Source: Adiantum capillus-veneris (Eukaryota > Streptophyta > Polypodiopsida > Polypodiales > Pteridaceae). From it: a stretch of DNA of 64,000 bases. Positions 41,950 to 52,490 of the stretch are shown here, in pieces. How positions within the stretch are numbered: the first letter of the stretch is position 1; each line of letters begins with the position of its first letter. Below the pieces are notes generated by a model. That model was given only the letters and a program-made list of their open reading frames with translations, searched no databases and was not told where the DNA came from. The DNA is taken from contig CM043950.1 in NCBI GenBank assembly GCA_014529385.2, forward strand, positions 82,904,843 to 82,968,842, given 5' to 3'. Position numbers and translations under genes: made by a program.

Positions 41950-44533
41950 TGAGGTGGTCCGGGGCGGGCAGCAAGAAGAGCAGTCTCTAAACACCCTTCG
42001 AGGCTCCCGTGCTGCTCAACTGGGGCTGGGGCAAGCACAATCAGAGACAACAACAACCCACAGCCAGAAACCAAACAAGAAAAGGGGCACCACCTAGTTG
42101 TAGACGCGAACTAGGACGCATGTGATATCTCCTTGTACTCAAATGCACAAAGAGAGGGGAATGCAAGATAGCCACACACACCAAACACAAACATTCACCA
42201 CGCCAGAGAGAGGTAAAGAGCACAAATCAACTTGAGCAACTCAGTCTTAGCCTTAAAGACTAGATGCACACAAAGCTTGATAAGAAATAGAGAGACAACA
42301 CAAAACTTGACCTTGTTGCCAATACACAAATTGTCTTAGGGTCACGGGAGACCTCTCACCGAGCACCCTCTTACAATTGACCTTTTAGGAAAAAAATTCA
42401 ACAAGCCCTCAAACCACCAAGCATGAAATGGCACAACAAACTTCAAGGACAATATACCTTCAACCACTTGATGAGCCAACTTATCAAGTCAATTTGGAGA
42501 GAAGAGTCGTAGTTGCAGCATACAATTGCACCCAAAACTATAAATCTTATTTATGTACAAGAGTAGGCTACAAGTGTGGTGAAGAGTATGGCATACACTC
42601 CACTCCTCTGGATGGCATAAGTAACTTCAAGCTTCTCCATGCACCTATTTGTAGTGATGGAATAGAGCACTCTCAATGCACACACTCTACACAACTAGGC
42701 TTGAAGAGTGGTGTGTTATGTGTTGAGAATGGTGTGGTGTAGTGTGATCATGTGCTGTTTTACAAGGGAGAGAAGGGCTCTATTTATAGGTTTTAGAAGC
42801 CCCAATTAGGATTAGACCTAACCAAGTTTATTTGAAGGAATAAAAGATTATGCATTTTTCATTTTTTATTTTAATGAGGGTGGGTCTCTCTTGTCCTTTG
42901 AGTCACATGGATGTGGGCTCAAGGGAAGAGAATTATTGAGGATGAAAGGAGAGAGGATTGAGTGAATAATTTGGGAGTGCCTACTCTAGTAGAGGGTGCA
43001 TTTTACAATAAGGTTAGTGGTTAGTAGTTAGTAATTATCACTAAAAAATATTTACAAAATCATTCACCAAATGGTGAGATATATGATGAGAAAAGTTAGA
43101 GAAGGGATGAGCTTGTAAAGAGAGGTTGAAGCTTTGGAGAAGTTGACATTCACCTCTTTACAACACCGGAAGAAGAAGCGGTCAGCATGGCGAAGTAGCG
43201 CGTGTCGATGAAGCTATGTTATCTTCAAACCTTGGAAAATTCATGATAAAAGACTTCATTTGCAGAGGTTATCCTTGGATTTTTTCTGATTTTTTGAATT
43301 TCTTTACAAAGCTGAAGAGAGTATGGTAATATGGACATATATGTAGAGAGAAAGGGGGACACATAGGGTGTAGAAATGGAGGATGAAGGCTATGGAGGTG
43401 TGAGAGATGTGGCAATGGTAAAGAGGGTGAATTAGGACATGGGAGTTACAATTTTGGAAGTGGGAAGGAGAAGGAGGAGTGTGTGTGAAAGCGGAAATTG
43501 ATAAAGTGGAAGAGGGAGTGTGGCTGCATAGCATGGGCAAACTGGGGTCCACCAATAAAATCATAGCTCACATCTTGTAGCTCAAAAAAAAGTTCAGCTC
43601 ACGAGCTACAACTTTTGTTTGTATCACCTTTTCAAATTCGGGGAGCATGTGATCTTTAAAAATTCAGCAAAACCGACTGTTTTTCCCACTGCACAAAGTC
43701 CTTGTGAGGTCCTTCTTTGGATGATTCATTTGAATACCTCCAAGAGTGAGTTCCCCATGGTGCATGCATGCATGCCACATACCCTTGACCTTATTTGGTA
43801 GGTCTATAATTGAAGATATTGTTGAGATCATGATATAAGTGAATAATATAACTAAGAAAATCAAATATTAAGGGGTCTAAAAAAATATGTACATGTCAAA
43901 TATAAATAATATAGGTGGAAAAAATATAAAGGGATCAAAATAAATCTCTCTCATTATAAGTCTACCATAAAAAGATGAATATTTTGGGTGGTCTAATTTA
44001 TGAGAGTAATAGAGAATAGATGTAGAAGGAAAAAATCACAATAGTGAAAAAATATGCACATAAATAGAACTAGTTTTTTTGGATTTTTGTTGGGATGGAG
44101 GTACACCAAAAATAAGAGAATCTTGCATGAAATTATTTTTATATGGAATAAAGAGGATGCAAAATGGTAAGAAAAAATATGGTAATGGTGAGTCAATATA
44201 CATAACATAAATCACACACCATAGGTAGAAATATTTAAATAAATACCAAAATAATTATGAAAAATCCTTTTATTTAGGCCCTATATACAATGAAATATTT
44301 ACACACAAATGGGTCATAATATACTTATATTTTTATTTTTTATTTTTTAATTTTGGCTCAACTAGCCCAGTGACTAGCTAATTAAGGGTTTTTAAGAAGA
44401 TATGGAAAAAGTCCCCTAACTCACACACACCTATATATAGTGAAATGGTAGGGATAGCCACAATGTTTGGATGATTTTGGTAGGGTGGGTTAACTCACTA
44501 TGGCAATTACAGAGAGCCGAAAAACGGCTATCA
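41950..44533 (-). repeat. 5' LTR of element W
   Basis: It is next to the primer-binding site. In element orientation it begins TGATAGCCG and ends CCACCTCA. The TATA box (CTATAAATAGAGC, minus strand) is at about 42775-42789, so U3 is about 1.7 kb and R-U5 about 0.8 kb. The antisense 104-residue frame is at 42428-42742. Confidence 0.9.
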
Positions 44534-44537
44534 GTAC

Positions 44538-44841
44538 TAGTACCGAACTGTATGGCGTCGAGGGAGATCGCCAACAGCATCCGGAATCGTGGAAGGGACT
44601 CTTCGCCGGCCCACTCTGATGTGTGGGTCGTGCGGTACTTGAACTTCATAAAGGTCTGCAAGCTTGCTTCTTTGGGCCGCACCGAAAGCGACACAATTTC
44701 TTCAGTGGCTCCTTTGATGCTTCAACTTTGTCTAAAGTCCTGCTTCCTTTGTCTAGAGTCCTGAAACCATCTCCAACACAAAACCATGAACATGCCCATT
44801 CCATGTAAAGTGAAGGAAAAAAATCTTGTCTTTCTCAAAGA
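44538..44841 (-). other. Unidentified short coding-like stretch right of W
   Basis: On the minus strand about 65 codons are open up to the W edge (44728 to 44538): VRPKEASLQTFMKFKYRTT, then SEWAGEESLPRFRMLL and AISLDAIQFG. Composition looks protein-like, but I cannot name it. It lies just past the Z protease ORF, so it may be part of Z or a captured gene piece cut by W. Confidence 0.3.
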
Positions 44842-46149
44842 CTATGCATGCAATGTAGATGAACATATAGACGGAGTGACAACCCGTTCATCAAACACAT
44901 GCAAACAATGAGGTCGAATATTTTCTGTTTGATCGAAATCAATCAATTGTGGCAAATCCCAATGGAAATGCCCATGCTTGGTGCTCATGCTATCGTGTGA
45001 AACTGTATCATGCCAAGGAAGAGACATGGAATGCGACTTCCTTACATACAAAATTTTCAGCTTTTCATGAACAATCCGCATATATTCGTGCTCATCCATG
45101 AGAGAAACGTGCTCAACATACAATATGTCATGCCTAGGAAAAGGGATCACATAACGATGATGACTAAAATACAGGAAACCTTCACGAATGAAACACTCGA
45201 ACAATGCGTGCGTACCAATCATGCGAACACATAATACTTTCTGTGAGGGTTCTTTGGACCAAGGCTCGAGAGCCAAGATCGCTTCTTCGGTCTCTATCGA
45301 ATCTTCTTGTGGGGGATCTGTGGACCTCGTCTCGAAAGCCAAGATCGATTCTTCCTGAATGATCGAATCGTCCTGTGGGGGTTCATTAGACCTTGACTCG
45401 AAAGCCAAGATCGGATCTTTGTGATTGATCGAATCTACAACAAGGTTAGTTTCGCTAGAAAAAGCATCAACTAACACATAATCCTTGTGAACAATCACAT
45501 CTTCTTCATGCATTTCATCATGCTTGTGAGAAATCACATCTTGATCATGCAAATCATCATGCTTGTCATTGTCATCCAAATCATTATACAAATCATTGGC
45601 ATCCAAATCATCATCATGCTTCACACAAGCATGAAAATTCTGTGTGTCATGCTTGGGAGAAGAAGAGACTGAGAGAGTCTCCTTTTCTAGATCCTGTACA
45701 TCATGCTTTGGAGAAGAAGAGACTGAGAGAATCTCCTTCTCCCAAATCCGTTCAATCTTGATCTGCATATTAGCAATGAGAGATGGAGAAGGAGAAATAT
45801 CCACTCCATGAAAGACAGTAGGAGAATCACTTTTGGCATTGAGAGTTAAAGTGATAGTCTCCCAATCAACGAGAGGGTTGATTTCACGAAACCATTTCAT
45901 GCCTAAAATCATATCACATCCTGAGAGAGGAGAAACAACAAATCTTCTAGTGAAGGCAGTCTGTTGAATTGCAAATAACACATCAAGGCACTCCTTTGTG
46001 ATGAGAGCGTCCATACCAGGACGAAAGCCAGAGACCTCGATAGGAGATCTCAGACTAACTTCGAGGCGGGCTCTCTCAACAAGAGAGGGGCTAATCACAT
46101 CATGCATACTACCTGGGTCAAACAATATAACAAAACGGTGCCCTGACAT
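44842..46149 (-). CDS. Protease and His/Asp-rich repeat tail of element Z
   Basis: 435 open residues in the gag frame. The retropepsin is at 1-105: ILFDPGSMHDVIS (DPGS where DSGS is usual, a change likely to disable it) and DMILGMKWF...DW. Then come two SVSSSPKHD units, a His/Asp-rich run (KHDDDLDANDLYNDLDDNDKHDD, about 175-200), and three units of about 28 residues around ILAFE.RS..PPQ.DSI (about 245-325). A final part (LFECFIREGF to STLHA) is unlike RT. The tail function is unknown. Confidence 0.7.
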   Translation of the reverse strand: MSGHRFVILFDPGSMHDVISPSLVERARLEVSLRSPIEVSGFRPGMDALITKECLDVLFAIQQTAFTRRFVVSPLSGCDMILGMKWFREINPLVDWETITLTLNAKSDSPTVFHGVDISPSPSLIANMQIKIERIWEKEILSVSSSPKHDVQDLEKETLSVSSSPKHDTQNFHACVKHDDDLDANDLYNDLDDNDKHDDLHDQDVISHKHDEMHEEDVIVHKDYVLVDAFSSETNLVVDSINHKDPILAFESRSNEPPQDDSIIQEESILAFETRSTDPPQEDSIETEEAILALEPWSKEPSQKVLCVRMIGTHALFECFIREGFLYFSHHRYVIPFPRHDILYVEHVSLMDEHEYMRIVHEKLKILYVRKSHSMSLPWHDTVSHDSMSTKHGHFHWDLPQLIDFDQTENIRPHCLHVFDERVVTPSICSSTLHA

Positions 46150-46539
46150 ACGAGCATAACATTTGATGAGAGAATCATCAATAGGAGGGTCCTAAGAAAT
46201 TATGGGCATAATCGTGTTATCATACATTGCATTGACAGATGTAGTGGGTGCTGTGGGTTCTTTAGATTCATTCGATTCAAGCTTAGGACATGTTCTTTTT
46301 ATGTCACCCTTAATGTGACAAGGAAAACAACGAGCTTCCTTAGAATACGTGCTTTGTTCTTTCGAAGTGATGTAACCTCCTACAATTCCTTGTGCTACCT
46401 TTTCATCTGGAGTAAGCTTAGGTTTAGCAATTGTGTTAGCCTTACCCTTAGATTCATTGGAAGAATGCTTTGATGAGATACTGTTGGTAGAGTGGTTAGA
46501 AGAGTTATCATTCTTACCGTTCTTACCGTTCTAAGGAGT

Positions 46540-47502
46540 CTACGAGGTACTTGTGGAAGTCTTGCTCTCCTTAGGCTTTCCCTTGTTGTGCTTCATCTCC
46601 TGTGCGAGAGCAATCGCTACCGCCTTGTTGAGATCGATTGGATCGAATACCTCGACATCGTACTTGATATAGTCGTCTAATCCAAAGAGAAAAGCCTCTT
46701 TGCGTTCATCATCCGACATGCATAATTGGGTACCTAGCTGCAAAGCACGATTAGAAAAAGACATAACCGGCATACCGTTTTGCTTGAGAGCGCGCCAATC
46801 GTCTTTCAACCGTGCGAGGTACTGAGGTGGCATAAACCGCACCTTGAGCTTGTCTTGGAAATCAGCCCAACTAAAAGAGAGGGGCGTGAAATCGTCGGCT
46901 GCCTCTAGGTGCGCGGCTAGCTGTGCCTCTTGCCATGCGTGGTACCAAATAATGGCATCACCGGCAAGGTACATAGCTGCCGTCAAAACTTTGTTGTTGC
47001 TTGTCTTCTTAGTTGTCGCAAAATAAGCATTAAATTGATGCAACCAAGAATGAATCACTGTAGCATCCATCTTACCGTCATACTTACTGAAAGTCAACTT
47101 TTCTGTAACCGGATGGTTGGAATCCGCGTCGTGGCTTGCGCCACTTGACGAACTTCCACAATCTTTGGGTGGTTCGGTCTTCGAGGCTAGGATGTGGGAA
47201 ATAAACTCTTGATGACGAATCTCCCGTTGAGCCTCCCATTCATCGCGCTTGCGTTCGAAAGAAAGTCGATTTTCTTCTTGTTTTGCGGCAAGAGCCATGC
47301 GCTCACGCTCCTGAGCAAGGCGCTTGTCGTCCTGTCGATCCATCATGGCCATCATTTGCTTCATCATCGCCTCCATAGGGTGTGGCGTAGATGGCGAAGG
47401 GGGAGGGTTGGAAAAACCTCCTGGTGGGGAGAATCCTTCGTCGCCTCTCTCATGCTCATCACGTGAAGGAAAAGTATCCATGCCGCTTCCGGTGACGATC
47501 AT
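46540..47502 (-). CDS. Gag of element Z
   Basis: 320 open residues: a Pro-rich start, a Met/Gln/Glu coiled coil (about 45-105), then the capsid domain (LTFSKYDGKMDATVIHSWLHQF, YLAGDAIIWYHAW, FSWADFQDKLKVRFMP, QLGTQLCMSDDE). It ends at TAG. The same frame continues through two further TAG codons to a damaged zinc knuckle (CFPCHIKGDIKRTC, near 46290-46335, Asp in place of His) and into the protease. All three TAG codons would read well as Gln. Confidence 0.88.
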   Translation of the reverse strand: MIVTGSGMDTFPSRDEHERGDEGFSPPGGFSNPPPSPSTPHPMEAMMKQMMAMMDRQDDKRLAQERERMALAAKQEENRLSFERKRDEWEAQREIRHQEFISHILASKTEPPKDCGSSSSGASHDADSNHPVTEKLTFSKYDGKMDATVIHSWLHQFNAYFATTKKTSNNKVLTAAMYLAGDAIIWYHAWQEAQLAAHLEAADDFTPLSFSWADFQDKLKVRFMPPQYLARLKDDWRALKQNGMPVMSFSNRALQLGTQLCMSDDERKEAFLFGLDDYIKYDVEVFDPIDLNKAVAIALAQEMKHNKGKPKESKTSTSTS

Positions 47503-47956
47503 GCACTATGATCTTGGGGTCTGAAGCTCGCGAGGAACTTGGTTCTTGAGGGTCTTGAGGTTCTTGAGATCCTTGATTCGTGAGAATCTTGGTTTCTTGA
47601 GGTTCTTGAGGGTTTCTTTTGCTTGCAAATCACGTTGGAGAAGGATCTTCTCTTCACCCGAGTTCTACCCTTTTCTGCGGGTGCACCCCTTGGCGGCCTT
47701 GCGCTCACACCAAGGCTGCTTTTTCCCACCTCACATCGATTGGCCGACCGCCAAGTGCATGGTCCGCTCTCAATGAGTGAAAAGAGACACAAGGGGAGGC
47801 TGGACAAGCCCTTCTTTCTTGGGATTCCTGTCACTCTTCAATAAAACACGATTAGGAATCGCCACGCCCAAGTAAACTTGGGTTCGTGCGATCACAACAA
47901 GCAAAAAGATTTCTTGTAGTTCTTGTGGTTATTTCCTTGAGTAATGCAGAACACTT
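47503..47956. other. Leader of element Z
   Basis: It holds a short repetitive stretch of TTCTTGAGG and TCTTGAGG words (47540-47625) and otherwise nothing recognisable. Confidence 0.45.
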
Positions 47957-47973
47957 CCAAACCTCGGATACCA
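47957..47973 (-). other. Primer-binding site of element Z
   Basis: The minus strand reads TGGTATCCGAGGTTTGG directly after the LTR end CACCTAACAT. It resembles the initiator tRNA-Met type. Confidence 0.7.
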
Positions 47974-47974
47974 A

Positions 47975-48850
47975 TGTTAGGTGCAGCTGAATGAATGTTG
48001 TATTTTCTCAAGATTAGTGATCTTTATTTCTCAAGGTTCCCTTTAGTTCTTAGGGAAAGAGAGAGCTTTCCGTCTTATGGAGAGCGCTATGATCACTAAC
48101 AAAGTGAGTGGATTGTGCGTGCAAGTGAATGAGACTGAGAGAAGGAGAGAGAAGAGATACGACACCCGAGAGGTTTGTAAAACCCTCCTCCGAAGGCCCC
48201 ACTCTCTTCGGCGAGAGTGGTCTATTCTTTGATTGCACAAAGGTGTACAATGCGTATGCAACTTGGTCTATGCCGATGACGACGACTGTGACGACGACGA
48301 CGATGATGGCTGAAATCTGAGATCTTTTAATCGCTGAAATTCGGGACTGCTTCGGTGGCTGAAAATGACTTTTTTGGCTGCGTTTTCTTGGCTGAAAAAT
48401 GAGGTTTCTTAGGACTGAAAACTGATGGTCTTTACGGGCTGAATCTGCTACACTTTAGGTGAATAATTCCGGTCTTAATTTGCTGCTGAAATCCAAAAAT
48501 GCCAGGGCTGTTCTGGGACCAAAAGCAAAAACGCTACTGCCTGATGAGGCTTGCAAAAACGCCAATGCTGATCTGGGAAAAACGCTAGCAAATCCAGACT
48601 TTGATGGCGATCCTGAGAACCTGCTGTCTCTAGGAGGCTGAGAGGTGATGACGATGGCCTGATGTGGAAAATGCCAGGGATGGAAACTTGCCCGCAATGA
48701 TGGAGGTCCCAAAACCGCTAGGGGTGCTGAGGGGGATACTGCTGAGAAGTTGCCTGTTGAGCGGGAAGCTCCTGCTGCCTCTTCTGCCATTTTGTGCTAA
48801 CTTGGGTTTGCTTATATAGAAACTTAGCAAAATTGCCCTACCTACTTTTG
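47975..48850 (-). repeat. LTR family Z, right copy (5' LTR), right edge uncertain
   Basis: TGTTAGGTGCAGCTGAATG onward; the first 325 bases match 33028-33353. It contains repeated GGCTGAAA words (48310-48450), and on the minus strand a TATA box TCTATATAAG (48811-48820). U3 probably continues past 48850. Confidence 0.65.
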
Positions 48851-49400
48851 TTGGAAAGTCACTTAAAAATAATAAGTGAAAATCCCAATAAATAGGAAAA
48901 TAAGCTAAATGCTCTGAAAAATTCCCTTAACTGATGCTATTGGATTCTGATGGGAATTCCGATGATCATGCTATGTGCAACCGGAGGATATGCATCTATG
49001 CTAAGTGATTGGGCATGCACGGTCTACGAATAGACTCACAAAAGTGCCAGATCACTGCTAATCTAAACTTGACTGAACTGACTAAAACCTGCTGTGATGT
49101 AGCTTGTCCACGGACACATAGGGCTGGGATGTGTCACGTGACAGCAACTACCCGAATGCCGCACAAGTTACTATTATGGGCAACGAGCTCCTCAGGCCAG
49201 CGGTGACCTGTTTGCAGGCCCGAGCTCTGGCTCTCCAACTAGGGTTGCTCAGCAAGATCGGTGGCGCGTGGGGAAAAAAGGTTATATGTGTTTTGAGGCG
49301 GCAGCAAGCCACGTCTCTATTTGACACCCTCATTTTTTAGAGGGGATCTACGGTCCCAGATGATTGTTCATTGTGGGCCATTCGATTCATTTGGAGAAAA
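48851..49400. other. Possible U3 of LTR Z and unassigned spacer
   Basis: No ORF or repeat pair seen in this window. It probably includes the rest of the Z LTR. Confidence 0.3.
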
Positions 49401-49404
49401 AATA

Positions 49405-49475
49405 AGGGGGGTGGGATTTATCCTTGCAACCTCCCCCTCCCAAGGCCACTGCTTTACCACTATACTATTGCGTGT
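49405..49475 (-). other. tRNA-Asp-like A-box segment, possible SINE fragment
   Basis: The minus strand (49467-49451) reads TAGTATAGTGGTAAAGC, very close to the D-arm and internal A box of tRNA-Asp (TAGTATAGTGGTAAGTATTCC). A weak B-box-like GGTTGCAAGG follows about 35 bases on. The rest does not fold as a tRNA, so this is at best a decayed tRNA-derived SINE. Confidence 0.25.
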
Positions 49476-49518
49476 GTTTTGGTAGGCAAAGAGGATGATA
49501 ACATTATATTGCGTAGTC

Positions 49519-50205
49519 CTAGCCCACCGCATGAGTACTTAGGTAGCGGCCAATCATAAGCCACTCTCCATCATAAAACTCTTCAAAAAATACTTCAAAA
49601 ACATGAGCAATATTTCCACAATTGGCATGTAGATAAGAAGACGTGTAGAACTTCAAGCCAACATCATCACTCGTGGTCAGCATCTCTTCTTCATCTTCAA
49701 ACCTGACTCTTGATAACATATTTGCAACAGAGTTATCTCTAACTGCAATATGAGAAAATTCAGGGTTAAGAGACTTAATATAGGCTATCCATCGTAGCAT
49801 GGCAATATCCGGAGTAGAGCAGTTTGCAATCATCCCTATCAGTGGCAAGCAATATGTTTCTACCACAACAGAAGCTACAATAAAGTATTCTTTATCGGTC
49901 CTTAGAGCAGTAGCAACGCCCCAAAGTTCCCTCTTAACCTGTGGATAACCTCGTTGACGAGCATTGAGCACCTTGGCTCCGAATCTCACTGCATACCTGT
50001 GTCCTTCAGCATAATCTTGACCTATAGCCCATCCAATACCTATCGGGCTAGTGTCAACTGTTAAAATAACTTGCCTGTCACATTTATAATCAACTTTCCT
50101 CAAGGTCGGAGCCTCAAGAAGCATCTTCTTTAATTTTCTGATAGCTTGTGTGTGAACTTCTTCCCAAACAAACCTTTTACCTTTTCGTAGCAGTTGATAC
50201 AGCAC
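49519..50205 (-). pseudogene. RNase H of element V
   Basis: 228 residues. FVWEEVHTQAIRKLKKMLLEAPTL leads into VILTVDTSPIGIGWAIGQ (catalytic Asp), then VRFGAKVLNARQRGYPQVKRELWGV (Glu) and VRDNSVANMLSR near the end. The upstream RT part is gone. No integrase follows, because the sequence leaves the element near 49519. Confidence 0.75.
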
Positions 50206-50396
50206 CTCTGCAACATGAGCAAAGTGTGGCAGTCAAATACGATAGAACACACATGCACGATAGAACACATCCGAGCCATCCTCCAGCACTTTGGTTTCCA
50301 TTCTCACAGTCGTAAGGTAGGGTTTCCCCAAAATTAATGGATAAGAGGAATGCTCCTATATAAAGAAGTTTTGCTCATCACAGACATCCCCTATAG

Positions 50397-50930
50397 TTAC
50401 CTTAACATTGGCACATGCACCATAGAGGTCGCGCCTGGAAGCATATTGGCAGCTCGAATCCGCCAACCATGGTCCACATCAATAGGCCATTTCCCCTTCT
50501 TGTGCAAGCTTTTAGCCATCAAATTGATCTCGGATCCATGATCTATGAGTGCTAAGATCGGTTCTTCAATGTCGTCAAGCTTCTGAATAGTTTCAGTTGT
50601 TGCCCTTGCCCAATGAGTCCTTGAAAAGTGACTCCTTGGTATACTTTCATTGTCTTCATCTTCATTGAAATGAACATGCCTTACCTCTGGTACAGTTGGA
50701 TTTGACACCACCACAGACCTCGACTCTTCTTCTTCAAGATTCACCAAATACTCTTCATAGTCATCCAAAATTGCTTCAATGTGGCAAACTGCATGGCTCT
50801 TAACTGACTCCGGCTCTTGTTCACTTGATATATGCCGCTTTCTTTTGATGATATCAATTATCTCCTCGTGAAACTCACGTTTGGCAATGCCCAAAATATC
50901 ACCCAATGTGAGCTCCACTTTGCTATTCAA
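50397..50930 (-). pseudogene. Protease region of element V
   Basis: PILALIDHGSEINLM gives the active site as D-H-G-S in place of D-S-G-S or D-T-G-S. GKWPIDVDHGWRIRAAN follows. The frame stops at 50397. The next segment reads on in another frame to PYLTTVRMETKVL-like sequence, then the RT deletion. Several stops lie between this and gag. Confidence 0.6.
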
Positions 50931-51009
50931 AATGCGCTCTTCAAAAAATTTCTTTAAATTTGTAGCTAATTCAATGTCAGATTTTAGCTTATATGAGGGT
51001 CCCCTGGGT

Positions 51010-52471
51010 TTACCTTACTTTTTGTTCCTTGGGTGCATCCTCCATCACCACTTCAAGAGCGAGCTTAGGAGTAGGACCTTCATCTTGCTTGGTGTTGAAC
51101 CTCGTTTTCCTTTTCGATGTCCGAGGAACTTCTTCATCTCTTTTCCACTTTTCCTCCACCATAGCCTCATTAGCTTGAGACTTTGCAATGAATGCATACA
51201 CAGAGAGGGAATCCACTAGATCAATCCACCCTGTCGTTTCTCGAATTGAATTCCCTACTTGCCACAGCTTCCCATAAGTTACCTGCCCCTTCTGTTGTCT
51301 TCAAAGCATAAGGCCATAATTGACCCTTTGTACCTGCACCACCATCATCAACCTTCCCGCAGACTTGCAGCCCATATGTAGCTGCTTCTACAAGAGCAAC
51401 ATTATGCTGAATCTCTTCAACTATCTTTTTCATGCCACCCCTACCAAAGTTCATGCGGAGCATCTCACCTGTTGCCCTAAGGTGTATCTTCTTGTCCTTC
51501 CAAAACACCACGTTCCTTTCATAAGCTTCGCCAAATTCATCACATTCTTTAACGTACTTGTGGTCTTCACTATCACACCACATGCATCGGTCCCAGCCTT
51601 TGCGTGGTTGCTGCTGTCTAGGCTTAGATGTAGACCCCTTTGCAGCTAGTCCATCAAATTTAACAGCTTTAAAATTCAAATTTAATTCTCGGATACCTTT
51701 CACCAATTCGTCAAGAACTGGCTCCTCAACTCTGGGTATTGTTGAGGTTGTTTTCTCTTTAGGTTCCTCTTCTGCAACATCCATGATGTCAGCCACGATC
51801 AGCTTATCGATTCTCATCTGTCGTTTCACGATCATAATGACTACTTCAAAGACTACCTTCCAGTTGGATGTTAAGCCCAATTCTCCTATTGAATCCTCCA
51901 ACAACTGCACTAGACTCTTCTGAAGTCGAGGTTCAATAGCCTGAATAAACAACTCAACCTTCTGATCCCTCATTGAACGTTGCTCTGTCGAGGACAGTTG
52001 CTCGAATTTCTTCTCAAATTATTGTAATAACTCTCGTGCAGATAGATTTTTGTTCTTCTTCAACATCCACTTCATAAAGCTTTGCCTGGTTACTCTTTGC
52101 GAATCCTCAAGGAAGTATTCCTCCTAAAGCGCCTCCTTGAAATCCTGTCAATTCGGGCCTTGAACTGCCTGAATTTCTTTAATTCGACTCCTAAGTTCCG
52201 ACTCCGCAATTAAATGGAACCCTTCCATTGCATTTTGATCATCAATTCCATTATCTTCCATTGCCTGCTCGTAGATATTGCAAAACTTGCTAATATCCCG
52301 ACCTTCAAATCGATGCAATTTCTCGGTAACCATGTGCCAAGCTTTACGGATCCTCTCTTGCAAATTGTACTGCTGTTGGGCAGCCTGTTGTTGTTGCATG
52401 TAAGCAGCAAACTGCTGCATCTTTTGCTGCATGGCAGCCTCTTGCGGTGTCGACATCTTCTTCCACGACAC
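51010..52471 (-). pseudogene. Gag of element V
   Basis: Pieces at 52471-52148 and 51973-51221 share one frame with two stops between them. The first has a Gln-rich start (AAYMQQQQAAQQQ) and a capsid start (RFEGRDISKFCNIYEQAM). The second has capsid end (KVELFIQAIEPRLQKSLVQLLE) and a divergent knuckle (CMWCDSEDHKYVKEC). A third piece (51216-51010) in another frame is Lys/Glu-rich and ends the gene. Confidence 0.7.
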
Positions 52472-52490
52472 TGCTCACCCCGGCACTTTT

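Larger units (their letters stand above)
33370..44533 (-). mobile_element. Complete Tat-lineage Ty3/gypsy element W with 2.6 kb LTRs
   Basis: Two 2.6 kb LTRs (33370-35998 and 41950-44533) flank, in minus orientation, gag, protease, RT, RNase H, a second archaeal-type RNase H, integrase and its C-terminal domain. The second RNase H between RNase H and integrase is the mark of the Tat lineage. A candidate 4-base duplication GTAC flanks it (33366-33369 and 44534-44537). The left edge is blurred by repeated GCAAGAAGAG words, so the duplication is not certain. All enzyme domains are present, but at least five stops and two frameshifts disable it. Confidence 0.9.
33028..48850 (-). mobile_element. 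Element Z: gag-protease LTR element without RT or integrase, split by W
   Basis: Left LTR 33028-33353, right LTR from 47975. Between them, after removal of W, only gag and protease with a long repeat-rich tail remain (44842-47502). It resembles the terminal-repeat elements with GAG (TR-GAG) described in plants. The right boundary is not defined: the LTR includes a minus-strand TATA box at 48811-48820 and must extend beyond it. Confidence 0.65.
49519..52475 (-). mobile_element. Element V: gypsy relic with gag, protease and RNase H, RT deleted
   Basis: Minus-strand order: gag (52471-51010), protease (50930-50397), then directly RNase H (50205-49519). The RT is missing at a join near 50230. A primer-binding-site candidate and LTR start lie at 52491-52511. 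The gag wording (CMWCDSEDHKYVKECDEF...NFGRGGMKK) differs from all other gag genes in the window, so this is a separate lineage. No left LTR was found. Confidence 0.7.
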
